64,000 nucleotides of DNA from Thereva unica (Eukaryota > Arthropoda > Insecta > Diptera > Therevidae). Where the stretch lies: positions 177,086,516 to 177,150,515 of the forward strand of contig OX465281.1 of the NCBI GenBank assembly GCA_949987705.1, written 5' to 3'. Both the position numbers and the translations under genes were made by a program. Below the pieces are notes generated by a model. It was not told where the DNA came from. It ran no database searches and was given only the letters and a program-made list of their open reading frames with translations. Position 1 is the stretch's first letter; every line of letters begins with the position of its first letter. Below are positions 44,288 to 56,100 of this stretch, in pieces.

Positions 44288-47200
44288 TAGATATGGACAA
44301 ACATCTTTCAGGTTGTCTTGTTAGATGGCGGTAGTTACACTGAATTAAGTTTTAGGGCTGCGAATTTCTGTTGTAAACCTCTAAAATTAATGGGAATGGG
44401 TTTACAACATTAGTTTAATAATATTAATTTTTTATTAGTGCATAATAATCATAAAATAGACAATTTTTTTAATTTTGCTATTTTTTAGTAAAAGATAAAA
44501 AAGCGGGTTTGCGCCTGAATTTAAAAAAGCATTTCAAAGCCCTTGACGCATGTTGGAAGAAAAAACAAAAGTTTCGGATCTAAAAATAGATTCCTGTGCG
44601 GGCATTCCTTTTGTTTTGATTTGGAAGGGGGTGGGTGGGCTGAAACTACGATGATTTCTTGGCCGGTGGCTGAAATTTATGAATGAAGAAATTAATGAAT
44701 GGGAAGAGAGATTTAATGGGAAATTTAGCATCGTGTTTTTTTTATTTTGAGAGAAATTAAATAAGTTTTTTTTGAACAAAATTCTAGTTATTGATTTATA
44801 TTGATTTTATTATTGCTTATAGAGTAAATTGAGTAAACTATTTCAAAATATGAATATATATACCTACATATTTGCGTAATATAATAAAAAACAATAAAAA
44901 ATATTAGAATTTTCGTTTAAAGCCCTACTTCATATTTCTCAAGAGTAGGTAGTCGTCAATGAAGGAAGAAGAGTTCCGATTTTGAAAGATTTTTTTAAAT
45001 GTAATAAGGGTAATTGTTTACTTTATCAGGCAGCCCCCCCTCCGCTTTGGTCGCAACGGTTAAAGGTTCGCGCAATACTCCAAAATTGCGGTAGAAGTTT
45101 GGGTGGGAGAATTAAACTGCTATTTTTTGTAAAATTTACTTTTACAAAATTTCAACCCTGAATAACCAACCGGTGACCAAGGGCTAATTCCAAAAGAAAC
45201 GCGCTATGGTCAATCACTTATAATCCTGCGGGTATGCGGTGATAAAGTAAATAACTATCCAAAACTCTAAGAATTTTTGTATATATGTACAGGTATGTGA
45301 ATATCCCACTCCACCACCCGTTCATTTAATAATGGTAGCTTCAATAAAACCACCCTCTTGCTTACTTCTGTTAGTATCAAATTTTAAAATTTAATGAAAA
45401 TTATGGTATTGGAAATAAAAATACTTAAAATTATAAAAAGCAAACCAGTCTGGAATCGTTATTCAACTGGAAGCCTGCCATGAAAACCCATAATTAGTGG
45501 CGGGGCCGTCGATACAAATACTCACTTGTTTTGTGGTGGCAAAAAGATTGCAAGCAAGTTAGAACTCTTGTTGTTCAGGTTGCAACGACAGCCAAATTTC
45601 AAGAAGAAAAATGTAGACATATTGTGTAGCTATAAGAATAATGAGAGATCACAGGCTCTTGCTTGGGACGACCTGCACAGACGAAGAGAAATCTAGAATA
45701 GAAAACTCTAGTATGTCTCTAGTATTAACCGGTAGTTGAAAGGTCTTCGTGATATTCATTATTCATCCTACTGGGTAGTTGGGCATGTGAGCTTTATGGC
45801 CCGCGTACATAACACAAACCTTGTTCGCGCAAACTCTTTTCCCATGGATTTTTATCCATGAAACAAAGAATGCTGGTGGACATGTGCGCACAAACATTCC
45901 GTCGACTTTGTCCGCACAGGCATCCTGCCGCCCATATCATTCAAACATCAAAGTTTCACCTGATCTCTTTCTAATATTCATTAATGATTTGTTCTCAATC
46001 CCCTCCAACCCATTTCATAGTTTTGGCAATGACACCCTGCGTTACTCCTACGCCTTCGTCAATATAAAGCAAGCACGGGCCAGACCTTGTCTCCTAGAGC
46101 TGAGCTCTTATCTCTACGAAAACTTGCACCACCCTCCTCTTTATCTCAGTGGGGAAAAGAATCTCATGGCTGACTCTTCTCTTGATGGGTCTACGTAATT
46201 TTGACATCTTAATCTGGAATAAGGATGCTAGTCTGTCTACGGTAACAGGTATGAGTTCACCAAAGGAAAACGAACATTTGCTCGCGGGCAAAATGACGTC
46301 ACCAAGAAAGTGCATATCACAGCTATGCACATCTGAAACATATCCTTTTAACGTCATTATAACGTCAGTCAAAAGCCTGCGTGCAAATGCCTTGGCGGAT
46401 TCGTACCTTTAAGGACGAAATACACGAGCACTCCATCCATTGATGTTTTGGCGTGCATGGAGCGCTCGTGCATTGGGCCCTTTAGACATAATTTTATCTT
46501 CAGGGGCCCTATTCTCTATTACAATAGGTATTGTTAAATCCAATCTGAAAACAAAACAGTAAAATCTTGCTAATATTATTAAACTTTCATGTAAAATAAA
46601 TTCCGATATTGTAATAGAGAATACGGTTTCGGCCAGTTTCGTCAAAAAATATAACAATTTTAAGGCCCGAGATACATAGATACGTGATGGAGTAATCACA
46701 TTCCAAATCGTCAAACAAGCTAATCAATGCTTGAGATTAATCCAGAGATTAAAATCCCTCCTTCAGCCAGCTGTCCAGGCTACAATCTACAAGTACATAA
46801 TACATTCCGCCTTGAATATAACTCGTATATCTGGGCGGACTCAGCCAAAACAAGCTTGGCTAAGTTGAATAAGGTGCCAAACGAAGAAGTTACATTGGCG
46901 GTAGCACCCGTTTGGTCCTCTATATACCCTTCAAGCCGGTAGGAATGTAGCACCTAAGTTTAACAGCTTTCACCTACACGCACCTCTTTTTCCAAGATTA
47001 GCCAACTCAGGACATCCGCGGTCCACTACACACCCCCCCTTTGTTAATAAATAGAATAGAACACATAGTTGTTAACAGAGAACTGATCAAACGTACGGTT
47101 CATTGACATCTACTCACGCACCATCCAGACTAACCTAAACTTACTAGTACATCCTTACTTGAAGGACATAACGTGGTAACGGTACAAAGGGTTGGACTTG

Positions 47201-47768
47201 GCCATGCCACATAAATAACGATAAATAAAATCAAAAACAAAAATTATTTTATTTATCTCAACAGTAATTAAATTATCCGTAAAAATTTCAAATTTCTACG
47301 AACTTATAAAATACCTGAGAACAAATCTAAAAATTTGTCACCTTTTCGCTAAGAAAAAGGAAATAATCCCTTCATTTTTCTAAAGATAATAAAAACATGC
47401 TTGTAGCCAAATTTCCCATTAAAGTTATCTCGCCCATTCATTTATTCCCTCATTGTCAAATTTCACCCATCGGCTACGAAATCATCATCATTTTATCACC
47501 CTCTTTGCCCTTCCCGAACAAAACAATAGAATAAGCGCATAGGAATCTGTTTTTAGATCCACCGCCTCTAAAATTAAAGCCGCAGCTTCTGATTTTGTTT
47601 TCAAATGCGCAAAGGGCTTTCACGCAAACAGGAAAAGTTTATTTCGGAAACTAACCATATATAGCGGAGCATAAAACCCTGCGATATTAGCGCCCCCAGC
47701 TCGTGGTGCCGTAACCTGAAGTTAATTTGACTCGCGTTTGTCCATATCTACTTAGTATATAATCAATG
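44288..47768 (+). mobile_element. Unit B of chain A-B
   Basis: It starts directly with TAGATATGGACAAAC after the right terminus of unit A and lacks the 18-bp left terminus. It ends CTTAGTATATAATCAATG, then TACTATA. It is nearly identical to unit A; examples of differences are GTGTGCGG/GTATGCGG and a 4-bp indel near 46,794. It contains the same LINE fragment (about 45,943-47,220). Confidence 0.8.
45943..47220 (+). pseudogene. Family L LINE 3' fragment captured in unit B
   Basis: Copy of the 42,465-43,740 fragment, duplicated along with the unit, not independently inserted: it has the same internal gap and the same end. Confidence 0.75.
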
Positions 47769-47784
47769 TACTATACTACACTAC

Positions 47785-48212
47785 CCGTGTTTTTTTTAAT
47801 GAACTATATAGTTCTTTCCCATACAAATCTGAAAACCCAGGTTTTATCGGGGTTTCTATCGAGGTTTTGGGAAATTTCTTAATTTTCTTATTGCATACGT
47901 TCGGGTGTTGGCATGTTGTTTCGGGGATTGGCATGTTGCATACTTTCGGGGGTCGGAAAGACGTAATTTAAAAATAAAAACAACAGGAAAGTGATGAGAG
48001 CAAATTTATAACAAATAATTAATATTTTAGAAGCAGATTTATTATTTTCTAGCGAGGAGTTCGTGTAACAGTGCAAAAAATAACACTTGACTTCCGTTTT
48101 ATTTTGAAATTTTTAAGCATCGAAGTAGGCGCTACATGAAATTTCCCTTGTCGTTTTAGCTTTTTTTAATGAACTCGATGAAAGAACCATATAGTTCATT
48201 AAATAAACACGG
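47785..48212. mobile_element. Element H1, TIR MITE in R copy 1
   Basis: Ends CCGTGTTTTTTTTAATGAAC and, reading in from the right, CCGTGTTTATTTAATGAAC; flanked by CTAC. The R copy 0 site (about 36,365-36,380) lacks it. A second copy occupies the same place in R copy 2, so H inserted before the R unit was duplicated. 428 bp, non-coding. Confidence 0.75.
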
Positions 48213-48280
48213 CTACTATATGCCATAAAAAATGAAACAAAATTCCCCGAAGGAAATTATAAAAAATAAATTATTATGAC

Positions 48281-48366
48281 GAAAAAAAAAGCACCGCGAG
48301 CCGAAGAATTCGAACCCGCAGCCCCACAGACGAAGGACTTTTCCGTAGCCCTTGCGCCATGGCAGA
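48281..48366 (-). promoter_or_regulatory. tRNA-like Pol III module T1 (R copy 1)
   Basis: Minus strand: A-box TGGCGCAAGGG (48,349-48,359), B-box GGTTCGAATTC (48,306-48,316), and a run of nine T at 48,282-48,290. Confidence 0.6.
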
Positions 48367-48433
48367 CACTACCGGTGGTTGACTAATATGCTAATAAATC
48401 ATTTCAGAAAGAAGAAAAAGAGAAAAAGAAAAC

Positions 48434-48522
48434 AAAAATGCTGCCCGACCAGGCTCGAACCTTCAACGCTACACGCCGCTGAACCGAGGATCCGACGCTC
48501 TACCCACTCCGCCATCGGCCTG
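48434..48522 (-). promoter_or_regulatory. tRNA-like Pol III module T2 (R copy 1)
   Basis: Minus strand: A-box TGGCGGAGTGG (48,504-48,514), B-box GGTTCGAGCCT (48,451-48,461), and TTTTT at 48,434-48,438. Confidence 0.55.
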
Positions 48523-48686
48523 CTGCCAGATTTACAACAATAAAGTAATTTGTTCGGTGTATGAAAGTTATCAAGAAAATGATATTTTTGCACTTTTAAT
48601 TAAGTAAATGTTTATGTGCTCCTGAGTCTCATTATTAAATAATATAATTTAGTGAGAAATAGAATCAAAACATGTTACACCGAAGT

Positions 48687-48785
48687 AAAAAAAATGTATT
48701 TCACCATTTTGCGGCCGAGGATTGAACTTGGTTCTCCTGGGTTATGACTACAGCGCCTTACCTCTAGGCTACCGATATATGGACT
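48687..48785 (-). promoter_or_regulatory. tRNA-like Pol III module T3 (R copy 1)
   Basis: Minus strand: A-box TAGCCTAGAGG (48,761-48,771) and a degenerate B-box region AAGTTCAATCC (48,719-48,729), with a run of eight T at 48,687-48,694. The weakest of the three modules. Confidence 0.5.
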
Positions 48786-48934
48786 TTAGTAGAAATCTCT
48801 TTTTTGTTGTTAAGTATACTTCTGGTTGAAATTTCCAGACCATTTTCTCAGTTTTTGGTCTTTTGACAAAGAGCTACATTTTGAGATATTTCCCAAGTCT
48901 GTAGCTGCAGTACTTTCAGAGATGAAAGTAGGCT

Positions 48935-48975
48935 TCAGACGGACAGACAGACAGACGGACAGACGGACAGAGCCT
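48935..48975. repeat. GACGGACA microsatellite at the R unit edge
   Basis: Repeated CAGACGGACAGACAGACAGA words. The equivalent at about 62,138-62,180 has a slightly different repeat number, as expected for a microsatellite in duplicated DNA. Confidence 0.8.
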
Positions 48976-49554
48976 CTGTATAAGCTTTTTTTTTTTGAAA
49001 AAGCTAAAAACCAATCCCGCGATGCACAAAAAAGGATGAAATAATTATTTGTAATTCTTAACAACATTAATCCAATCAGAATGGATCTAGAAAGAAGAAT
49101 CACTTTTGAAGACGGTGCCAGGTAGTAGTTGACTTTGATTGCACTAACTCTTGCTTGGGGAATTGTTTTCATTTCTTTGTTAGGCTTATGCCCTTAATAC
49201 ATCACTCACAGATGTTAGCACCGTCTTCCAAAGTGATTCTTCTTTTTAAATCCATTCTGAGAAGTATAACACGCCGCCGCGCCATTGAAAAAAATCTAAG
49301 CAGCAGCTAAATAGTAAAGTCTTTGCATATTTTCGGACAAAAACTTATTTAATAAGAAACAAAATTCTCCGGGGAAAATTAAAAGAAATTGCTTATCTAC
49401 TGTACTATACTCGTCATTATGCGCATGTGTAAAATTTGCAGCTGATCGCTTATATGGAAGTGGGTCAAAATCAAGTTGCAAGATTTGTTTGTTTACACTG
49501 CACACACATACAAATCTAGGAAATATAAGCTTAATTGCCATTGATATCGGAGAA

Positions 49555-50464
49555 GGAGTTCGGTTGGAGACACGGCCCTGGTCGGACGTGTCCGCTGCGG
49601 CGGTGCCGCCTTATCAAAATGGCGTCTATAGCCAAGTGTACTTTGTATTTAATATTTGATTGAATATTTTACTAAGTGTCAGTGGTTAGATTTTCTAAAT
49701 AAATAAATGGACTTATCAAGTTTTATAAATAAACATATATCAGTTCTAAGTAATGGAGGGAGGCCATTGCTTAATTCCTGTAACAAAATTTCAACTTCAA
49801 CAGTCTTACTTATGCATATCAGTTAGTAATAACTCTAACATGGTCAATATTTCGCTACCACACGGAGGTACGAATAATTTAAAATAATCAACAATGTTCC
49901 GTATATCGGATTCTCCAAATAAAAATTTGCTGATTCACATCACGATTTTGGATGGCGTCTCCAAGATGGCGGTTATCCAATACAATACCTTGAGGAGATG
50001 GAATGTCGGGGTTAAGAGTCACCAGGAGAGCGAGAGGGATGAGGACACTAATACTAATAATAATACTACTACTACCATTATCTTTAGCATAAGTTTCTTT
50101 TCATTATATATATATTTACACTTACACTTACAAGTATTAATACAAAAATATCTAAAAATTCAAGATAATATTCATAATAGCTTTATAGCTTATTATTTGT
50201 TTAGTTTTAAGGTAGTTTTTAAGGTAGTTTTAAGATTTTGTTTAAAATTAACATACTGCAGCCAGCCTATTCACCTGGCTTCATTTACCATCACTTTAAT
50301 ATTTTCTTTGTATACATTTTTTACTTACATATGGACTTACTACTTAAGTATATCTTGTCATGTTATACGGTCTGCCTATGGCGAGTAGATTAGCTTAACA
50401 CAAATAAACCTTGTACTTGTCATGTTTTCTATGAATAAATAACTTTTGAGTTTTTTTGAGTTTT
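49555..50464 (+). mobile_element. Retroposed segment with 12-bp target duplication
   Basis: GATATCGGAGAA occurs at 49,543-49,554 and 50,465-50,476. R copy 1 has a single copy at about 39,637-39,648, an empty-site control. The insert begins GGAGTTCGGTTGGAGACACG, is GC-rich for its first 70 bp, then AT-rich, and ends AATAAATAACTTTTGAGTTT before the duplication. AATAAA words lie near the end. It could be a SINE, a truncated LINE, or a processed transcript. A 164-codon frame at 49,894-50,388 is low-complexity and I do not call it. Confidence 0.7.
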
Positions 50465-50572
50465 GATATCGGAGAAATCAAATGTAAACAATAAAATTTT
50501 TTGATTCTTCGCCCACGTCATGGTGTATTTCTTTATTTAATATAAACAATAGTTTATACTATACTACACTAC

Positions 50573-50989
50573 CCGTGTTTTTTTTAATGAACTACGAGTA
50601 TATAGTTCTTTCCCATACAAATCTGAAAACCCAGGTTTTATCGGGGTTTCTATCGAGGTTTTGGGAAATTTCTTAATTTTCTTATTGCATACGTTCGGGT
50701 GTTGGCATGTTGTTTCGGGGATTGGCATGTTGAATACTTTCGGGGGTCGGAAAGACGTAATTTAAAAATAAAAACAACAGGAAAGTGATGAGAGCAAATT
50801 TATAACAAATAATTAATTTTTTAGAAGCAGATTTATTATTTTCTAGCGAGGAGTTCGTGTAACAGTGCAAAAAATAACACTTGACTTCCGTTTTATTTTG
50901 AAATTTTTAAGCATCGAAGTAGGCGCTACATGAAATTTCCCTTGTCGTTTTAGCTTTTTTTTTAATGAACTCGATGAAAGAACCATATA
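50573..50989. mobile_element. Element H2, left part (right part at 61,397-61,414)
   Basis: Same as H1 but cut near its right end by F1, F2 and the D-E-C chain; the last 18 bp are displaced to 61,397-61,414. H1 shows the uninterrupted sequence GAAAGAACCATATAGTTC, which fixes the insertion points. Confidence 0.8.
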
Positions 50990-51902
50990 CAAAGCCTTCT
51001 ATATTTACAAGCCATGCACAACAAAATCTCACACTCACATTCAAAGGTTCATGGGACTTCAATTTCAAAGATTCATGGGACTTCGAAGTGTGGTTATGTG
51101 TTTTTTTGGGAATAAATTCGGAAAATTACTGTTGCCTTCACCTTTTTAATGGATTGTTGACTTATTACGTTGAATTGTAACCCTTTTTATCTCCAAAATA
51201 GAATTAATTAAAACGAAATTTAGTTGAAAGAATTTTATTAGTCACTTAAATGAAATCTCGAATACATTTTTCAAAATATACACAAATAACTTTTTGTTCT
51301 TTCTTATTTTGTTCCAACAACAAACAAAATAAATACAGCAATATTTTTCTATTTTCACAATATGGAATTATGGAAACTTTCCTCGTACAGATCTTTAATT
51401 TATTTATCCAAATCCACTTGAAACACAGTAAAATACATACATATATCGGTATATTTTCAAATGAAATTGAAGAATGTGCACGCACTTTATCATTATAACA
51501 CTTTAGAGATAAATAATTTACTAATTCCTTTTTGAAGTAAAGTCCCTTTTAATATATTCTTATTAAATAAGCTAGTTGCAACATATCTCAGAAGACGTTT
51601 AGATATAAGCTGAGAACAAAACGGTCCTCCATGACTAACATAAATCCCGCAAAACGAATCAAACATATTATTTAAATTGCTATATTATGACACTTGTTTT
51701 GAGCACTTTTTGCACGTCTTTTATTTTGATGAAATTACTATCATTTTTAATAAAACCTCACTCGCAACAGCACTTTCCGCTGCACGAAAACTTCTTTCCC
51801 TTTGATTTTAATGGGATTTTGACACTTCACGAATTTTGGTTGGGACTTCATACAACCACAAACACACACATGCAGCATGGCTTGTAAATATAGAAGGCTT
51901 TG
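50990..51902 (-). mobile_element. Element F1, 8-bp duplication ACCATATA
   Basis: Inverted ends CAAAGCCTTCTATATTTACA (28 bp in total, to CATGC). ACCATATA sits at 50,982-50,989 and 51,903-51,910. Non-coding, 913 bp. Oriented opposite to F2: the right part of F1 read backwards matches the left part of F2. Confidence 0.8.
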
Positions 51903-51910
51903 ACCATATA

Positions 51911-52837
51911 CAAAGCCTTCTATATTTACAAGCCATGCTGCATGTATGTGTTTGTGGTTGTATGAAGTCCCAACCAAAATTCGTGAAGTGTCAAAATCCC
52001 ATTAAAATTAAAGGGAAAGAAGTTTTCGTGCCGCGGAAAGTGCTGTTCCGAGTGTGGTTTTGTGAAAAATAAAAGTTAATTCATCAAAATAAAAAACGTG
52101 AAACAGTGCAAAAATTAAAATAAAATGTGTGTCTTACGTTAATAATTTAAATATAAATGTTAAAAATAGGATTTGCGGGTTTTATGTTGGTTATGGTGGA
52201 ATAACATGTCAAAATCCCGAGGAAAACAAGTGATTCGCGCCGCGGAAAGTCTTTTATTAATTAAAGCGCTGTGATTTTTTGTTAAAAATAAGTTTTTTTT
52301 ATAAAAAAATAACACGTACATAATATCAGTTTGGCGCGATTTTTTAGTTAAGCGAATTGTTACTTGAAATTGTTCTTTGGGGCCATGGTGTCTCATGACG
52401 GATCAGCCAGTTTTCGTTGCAGCCAGTTCCAGTTTCAGAGGAATATAAGCAAATGAAGATAAGTTGAAACGAATAGTTTGCTAAATATTGCCAAATATTT
52501 ATATAAATTTATTTTTAGCGGTAGTTTCCTCCACTTACGGCTTTTGCTTGGTGTGACGGTATGATGTTTGAAATAATATCCATTAAGGAAGAAAGTCAGG
52601 GATGCAATTATACTTATTTTTTACATTATTAACGCAACTTTGTAATTTGTAGTAAATAAATGTTGCAATTAATGACCATAATTTTTGTTTTTAATTGGTT
52701 AAAGAAGATTCATTGATTCCCAATAAACCAACATAACCGCACTCCACACAGTTTGACAGCTAAATTGAAGTCCTATTATGCTTTCATTGTGAGTGTGAGA
52801 TTTCTTTGTGCATGGCTTGTAAATATAGAAGGCTTTG
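51911..52837 (+). mobile_element. Element F2, 8-bp duplication ACCATATA
   Basis: Same terminal repeats as F1, abutting it with only ACCATATA between. A third ACCATATA follows at 52,838-52,845. 927 bp, non-coding. The 8-bp duplication and CA-starting ends would fit a hAT- or P-like transposase; none is encoded here. Confidence 0.8.
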
Positions 52838-52846
52838 ACCATATAG

Positions 52847-52864
52847 CATTGATTATAGAGTAAG
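52847..52864 (+). repeat. Outer left terminus of chain D-E-C
   Basis: CATTGATTATAGAGTAAG, identical to the left terminus of chain A-B, preceded by CATATAG (52,840-52,846), which recurs at 61,390-61,396. Confidence 0.8.
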
Positions 52865-53656
52865 TATAGAAGTTTTCAAACTCCGTGACACAAATAATTT
52901 GAAGGGTTCTGCGCACCTCGTTGCCCAATTTCATAAAATTTGTTCTATCATTTCCCCTCTTTTAACTTAAAAGGCAACAAACGCAGAAAAAACTCAACAA
53001 AATAATTTGGGAAGGGATGTGCGCATGCCGGATGAATAAAGTTAAGTAATCTTTATATGTATTGAGCAGAGCTTTGAAATACATGTAAAACTCCTGCTCA
53101 ACAAAGGCAGTTTATCCATCGTAATAAGCATAATTTTACTATAATTATGCTAAATATTTCCCATCCCTAAATTTAAAATAAATTAAAAGAATTGGTGGAA
53201 AAAATTCTTTTAAAGATATGAGCATTTTCATTCATAAATTGAGAGTTCTCCGCAGCCGCAAGCAACACAACCTCCCCGGGCAGAAGCGCGCTTGCGACTG
53301 GCGGAAAATGTCAAAAATCTAGTATTCAAAGTGATAAAAACACAAATATCGTATTTTTTAGTAGAAATTACTACAAATTATTTCTGTGGCATTTGTGTAA
53401 AATATAAAAACCTTAAAATAAAAAAAATATATAAAAACGGGTGTTTTTCAGTCATAATTTGTAATTTTTTTAAATAATCATCGAAGTCCCAGAAAAATAC
53501 ACCTCCCTTTAGCAATACGCAGTCGCGACTGATTACATGGCAGCAAGTGATTTGATAGGAGGAGTTAAGTGAAGCTTTTGTCTGAACTTTTTAACATTTT
53601 TAAGAGCTTAGCTGGGGAAGATGCGCGGGATGTCACGAGGTTTGAAAACGTCTATA
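52865..53656. mobile_element. Unit D of chain D-E-C
   Basis: Inverted ends TATAGAAGTTTTCAAAC and complement (about 26 bp, three mismatches), starting directly after the outer terminus and ending directly at CATTGATTATCTATAAG. Non-coding; nothing recognised inside. Confidence 0.65.
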
Positions 53657-54142
53657 CATTGATTATCTATAAGTAGATACGTAACCTTGTTTGCGGGCTT
53701 TGGACATAGATGGCCTTACTTACACTGATTTCAAAAATCCATGTTAAAACTGAGACTCAAGAGCTTTCGAAATATATAAAAGCTGTCTATCGGTTTCGCT
53801 GCTTATGTACATTGAACTTTTGAATTCGTGTATATAGCAATCGCATGAATTGGGATATATCTACTTGCGATTGCGCCTGCCGTTCTTTGAGGCAAAATTT
53901 TCGGAATTTTTGTTGTTGTGTTGCTTAAAAACGATTTTTCAGGTTTAGGGAAAAATTTAGTCGTGGAAGATTTTTATTTTTTATGAAATCATATTTTTTT
54001 GTCTGCAGGTGGATACGGTGCCGCGAATTTTAATTTCTGCTTGGTACAGAATATAAAAATTTTTCTATTTTCGACCAAAAGTTGAGCCTGAGAAAATTTC
54101 ATAAAAAGTTTTAAATTACATATGGAAGAGGTTTTTATCATA

Positions 54143-54401
54143 TCGAGCCCTTCCCGCCGTTTTATCGTAACCGACAAAAAGTAAATTTTACAGGAGAAGG
54201 TTTTTTTTACTTATTTTTGTATCTGTTATTTGTAATGGGCTGAAATTAGTTAGGCTAATTATTTTATTAGTTAGGCTAGTTTATTATCCGATTAATGTCA
54301 AAATTGGTGGTATGTTTCGAAGGTTAAATTAACGTCGTTTGCGGTAAAAAACGAATTTTCGAAAAAATGTCGCTTACGATAAAACGGCGGGAAGGGCTCG
54401 A
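54143..54401. mobile_element. MITE with TA duplication inside unit E
   Basis: Ends TCGAGCCCTTCCCGCCGTTT and complement between TA (54,141-54,142 and 54,402-54,403). 259 bp, non-coding. Confidence 0.75.
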
Positions 54402-55019
54402 TATAGTATCCCAGGCAATGAAGTATTTTGCCTCATCATTAAAATTTAATGTTTAATGATATGGGAAAAGTAAAATCTTTCTTTATGTAAAACCATTCCA
54501 TGCTAAACTGTCGCACTTTACTCCAAAAGAATATTTTAAAATTTATAACGCACCAGGAATTGTAAGTGCTTTATAAATATAATAAGTCTTGTGCACTCTC
54601 TTCAACACCACCTAAGAGGTCGAGTACAGGGCGCGTTTTTTTATATCGTGGTGTCCCCAGTAGGCATAATTCACGGCTTTCAATCAAAAAGATCCTTTCG
54701 CATTCAGGCATTGCTTTGGATTTAGGACCTTGGCTATAATGATAGATCCACATAAATATATCATCCTGGAACTGTAAAACAATTGAATCTTTCTTTCCAA
54801 AATTTACAGACAGCATAACAGGGACAGGCTGAAGTGCACTATAAACCGGCTTTACTTAGTATTAACTAGTTTTGTTAATATTCATCCTCTCATCTTTACA
54901 ATTTTTCCGCAACTGCTTGTACAGGGTCTGTCACGTATGCTAGGACTCCTAATAGTTTGGCGCTATAAAATTTGTAAATAGAGTATTACTAACACCCTAT
55001 ATGTAACAAATCAAAGGCT

Positions 55020-55600
55020 CCCAGCAGGAAAACTAGCGAGGGGCTACTCAGGTAACCCAAGAATTCATTAATGATTTGTGTAACCGCTTACATGGTAATT
55101 GAAAAATTCTACTGCAAATTTAGTAAAATTGAGGTCTTTACATTGTAATGGCTAGGTAAGCGACTAGGTAATGACTTGTGAAATACTTTCGTTGGAAATG
55201 TGATGTGCTTTTATTATTCTTTGTCTTGTCGAAGCCTCTCTTCTTGAGTTTATTCCATCCTCCAAATTCGTTCGGTGTGGATCGTGCAGTGCAGTCAAAA
55301 AGATATCTTGCTAGTAAAATTCTCACCAAATGTAGCTGAAATGCAATGGTAATTTTGGATAGTAATGTTTTTAATGCTAAAAAGGGTAGCCAGAATTTTA
55401 TTCTGCGTGCCATACATGGTAGTCTATGTATTCACTTAATACACATCACCTCTGAAATAAGTCCTCGTTTGTAATGCCTACAGTAAGTACTTACCGCCAT
55501 AGGACATCCCTATGTAAAAGTAAGCTATTATTTCATCACAAAGGTAATGGGTCCATCTCATTATCACCTCGCTTACCTAGCCATTACATTTCCCGCTGGG
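55020..55600. mobile_element. CCCAGC-ended inverted-repeat element inside unit E
   Basis: Ends CCCAGCAGGAAA and the complement of CCCAGCGGGAAA resemble the MITE at 36,944-37,311, and both carry AGTAATG/GGTAAG-type words. The target duplication is not evident. Either an older relative of that MITE or a composite of two. Confidence 0.5.
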
Positions 55601-55794
55601 TGTAAAAACGGAGAATATTTAAACATTTTTATCAGTTTTATCCCGTAAACTTCCGAAGTTATCGTCGAAGGCGAACTGACAATCAATAAATCTTGGTGCT
55701 TCCTGTGTAGATCAACAAATTACTTGCTAAACATACAACATTCTATCGCCACTATCTCAGTACCATCGAAATAAACCCTCTCCTGACTACACGG

Positions 55795-56100
55795 CAATCT
55801 TATTCCCTCTGAGGGAATAAGATTGAGCACCAAATTAGATAACTCGTCTCACTCCTTCCACCTGCAGCCCTCTTTTCGGGCACTCTACAAAATAGGAATT
55901 CGTTTCTAAAAATAACAACTGGATTCTGGAATAATCGGTATATCCGAGCTCCAACATCCAAGAATTCAAACGCAGAACTCCTAGTCAATTCCACCTCCCA
56001 ACGATCATAATGGTTAACCTATTCCACCCTTGTACTAATCTTACTGCAAGACGATGAACCATGATATGACAAACTAAATAATGGACTAGTTGTACGAGAG
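55795..56100 (+). pseudogene. Family L LINE 3' fragment inside unit E
   Basis: Decayed coding tail (TRLWNNLSQS-like region near 55,915-55,950, NIQEFKR-like near 55,960) and 3' UTR words (TACTAATCTTACTGCAAGAC, ATGATATGACAAAC) match 16,700-16,990. Confidence 0.65.

Larger units (their letters stand above)
39112..49018 (-). repeat. R unit, tandem copy 1, carrying chain A-B and element H1
   Basis: It begins GATGCACAAAAAAGGATG and ends in the GACGGACAGACGG microsatellite plus AAGCTTTTTTTTT...AAAAAGCTAAAAA. The same start recurs at 49,020 and the same end at about 62,219, so copies 1 and 2 are in direct tandem. An inverted pair near the start (AGAATGGATCTAGAAAG at 39,172 and its mirror at 39,340) belongs to the unit. 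Insertions specific to this copy: A-B at 39,731-47,768. Confidence 0.85.

Noticed and set aside
42343..46714. Identical sets of frames of 87-125 residues at 42.3-43.2 and 45.8-46.7 kb
   Set aside because: They are duplicated because units A and B are duplicated, and they read through a decayed LINE fragment and non-coding DNA.
49894..50388. 164-residue frame with many Ile/Phe/Tyr/Thr
   Set aside because: Low-complexity, AT-driven composition inside a retroposed insert; no motif.
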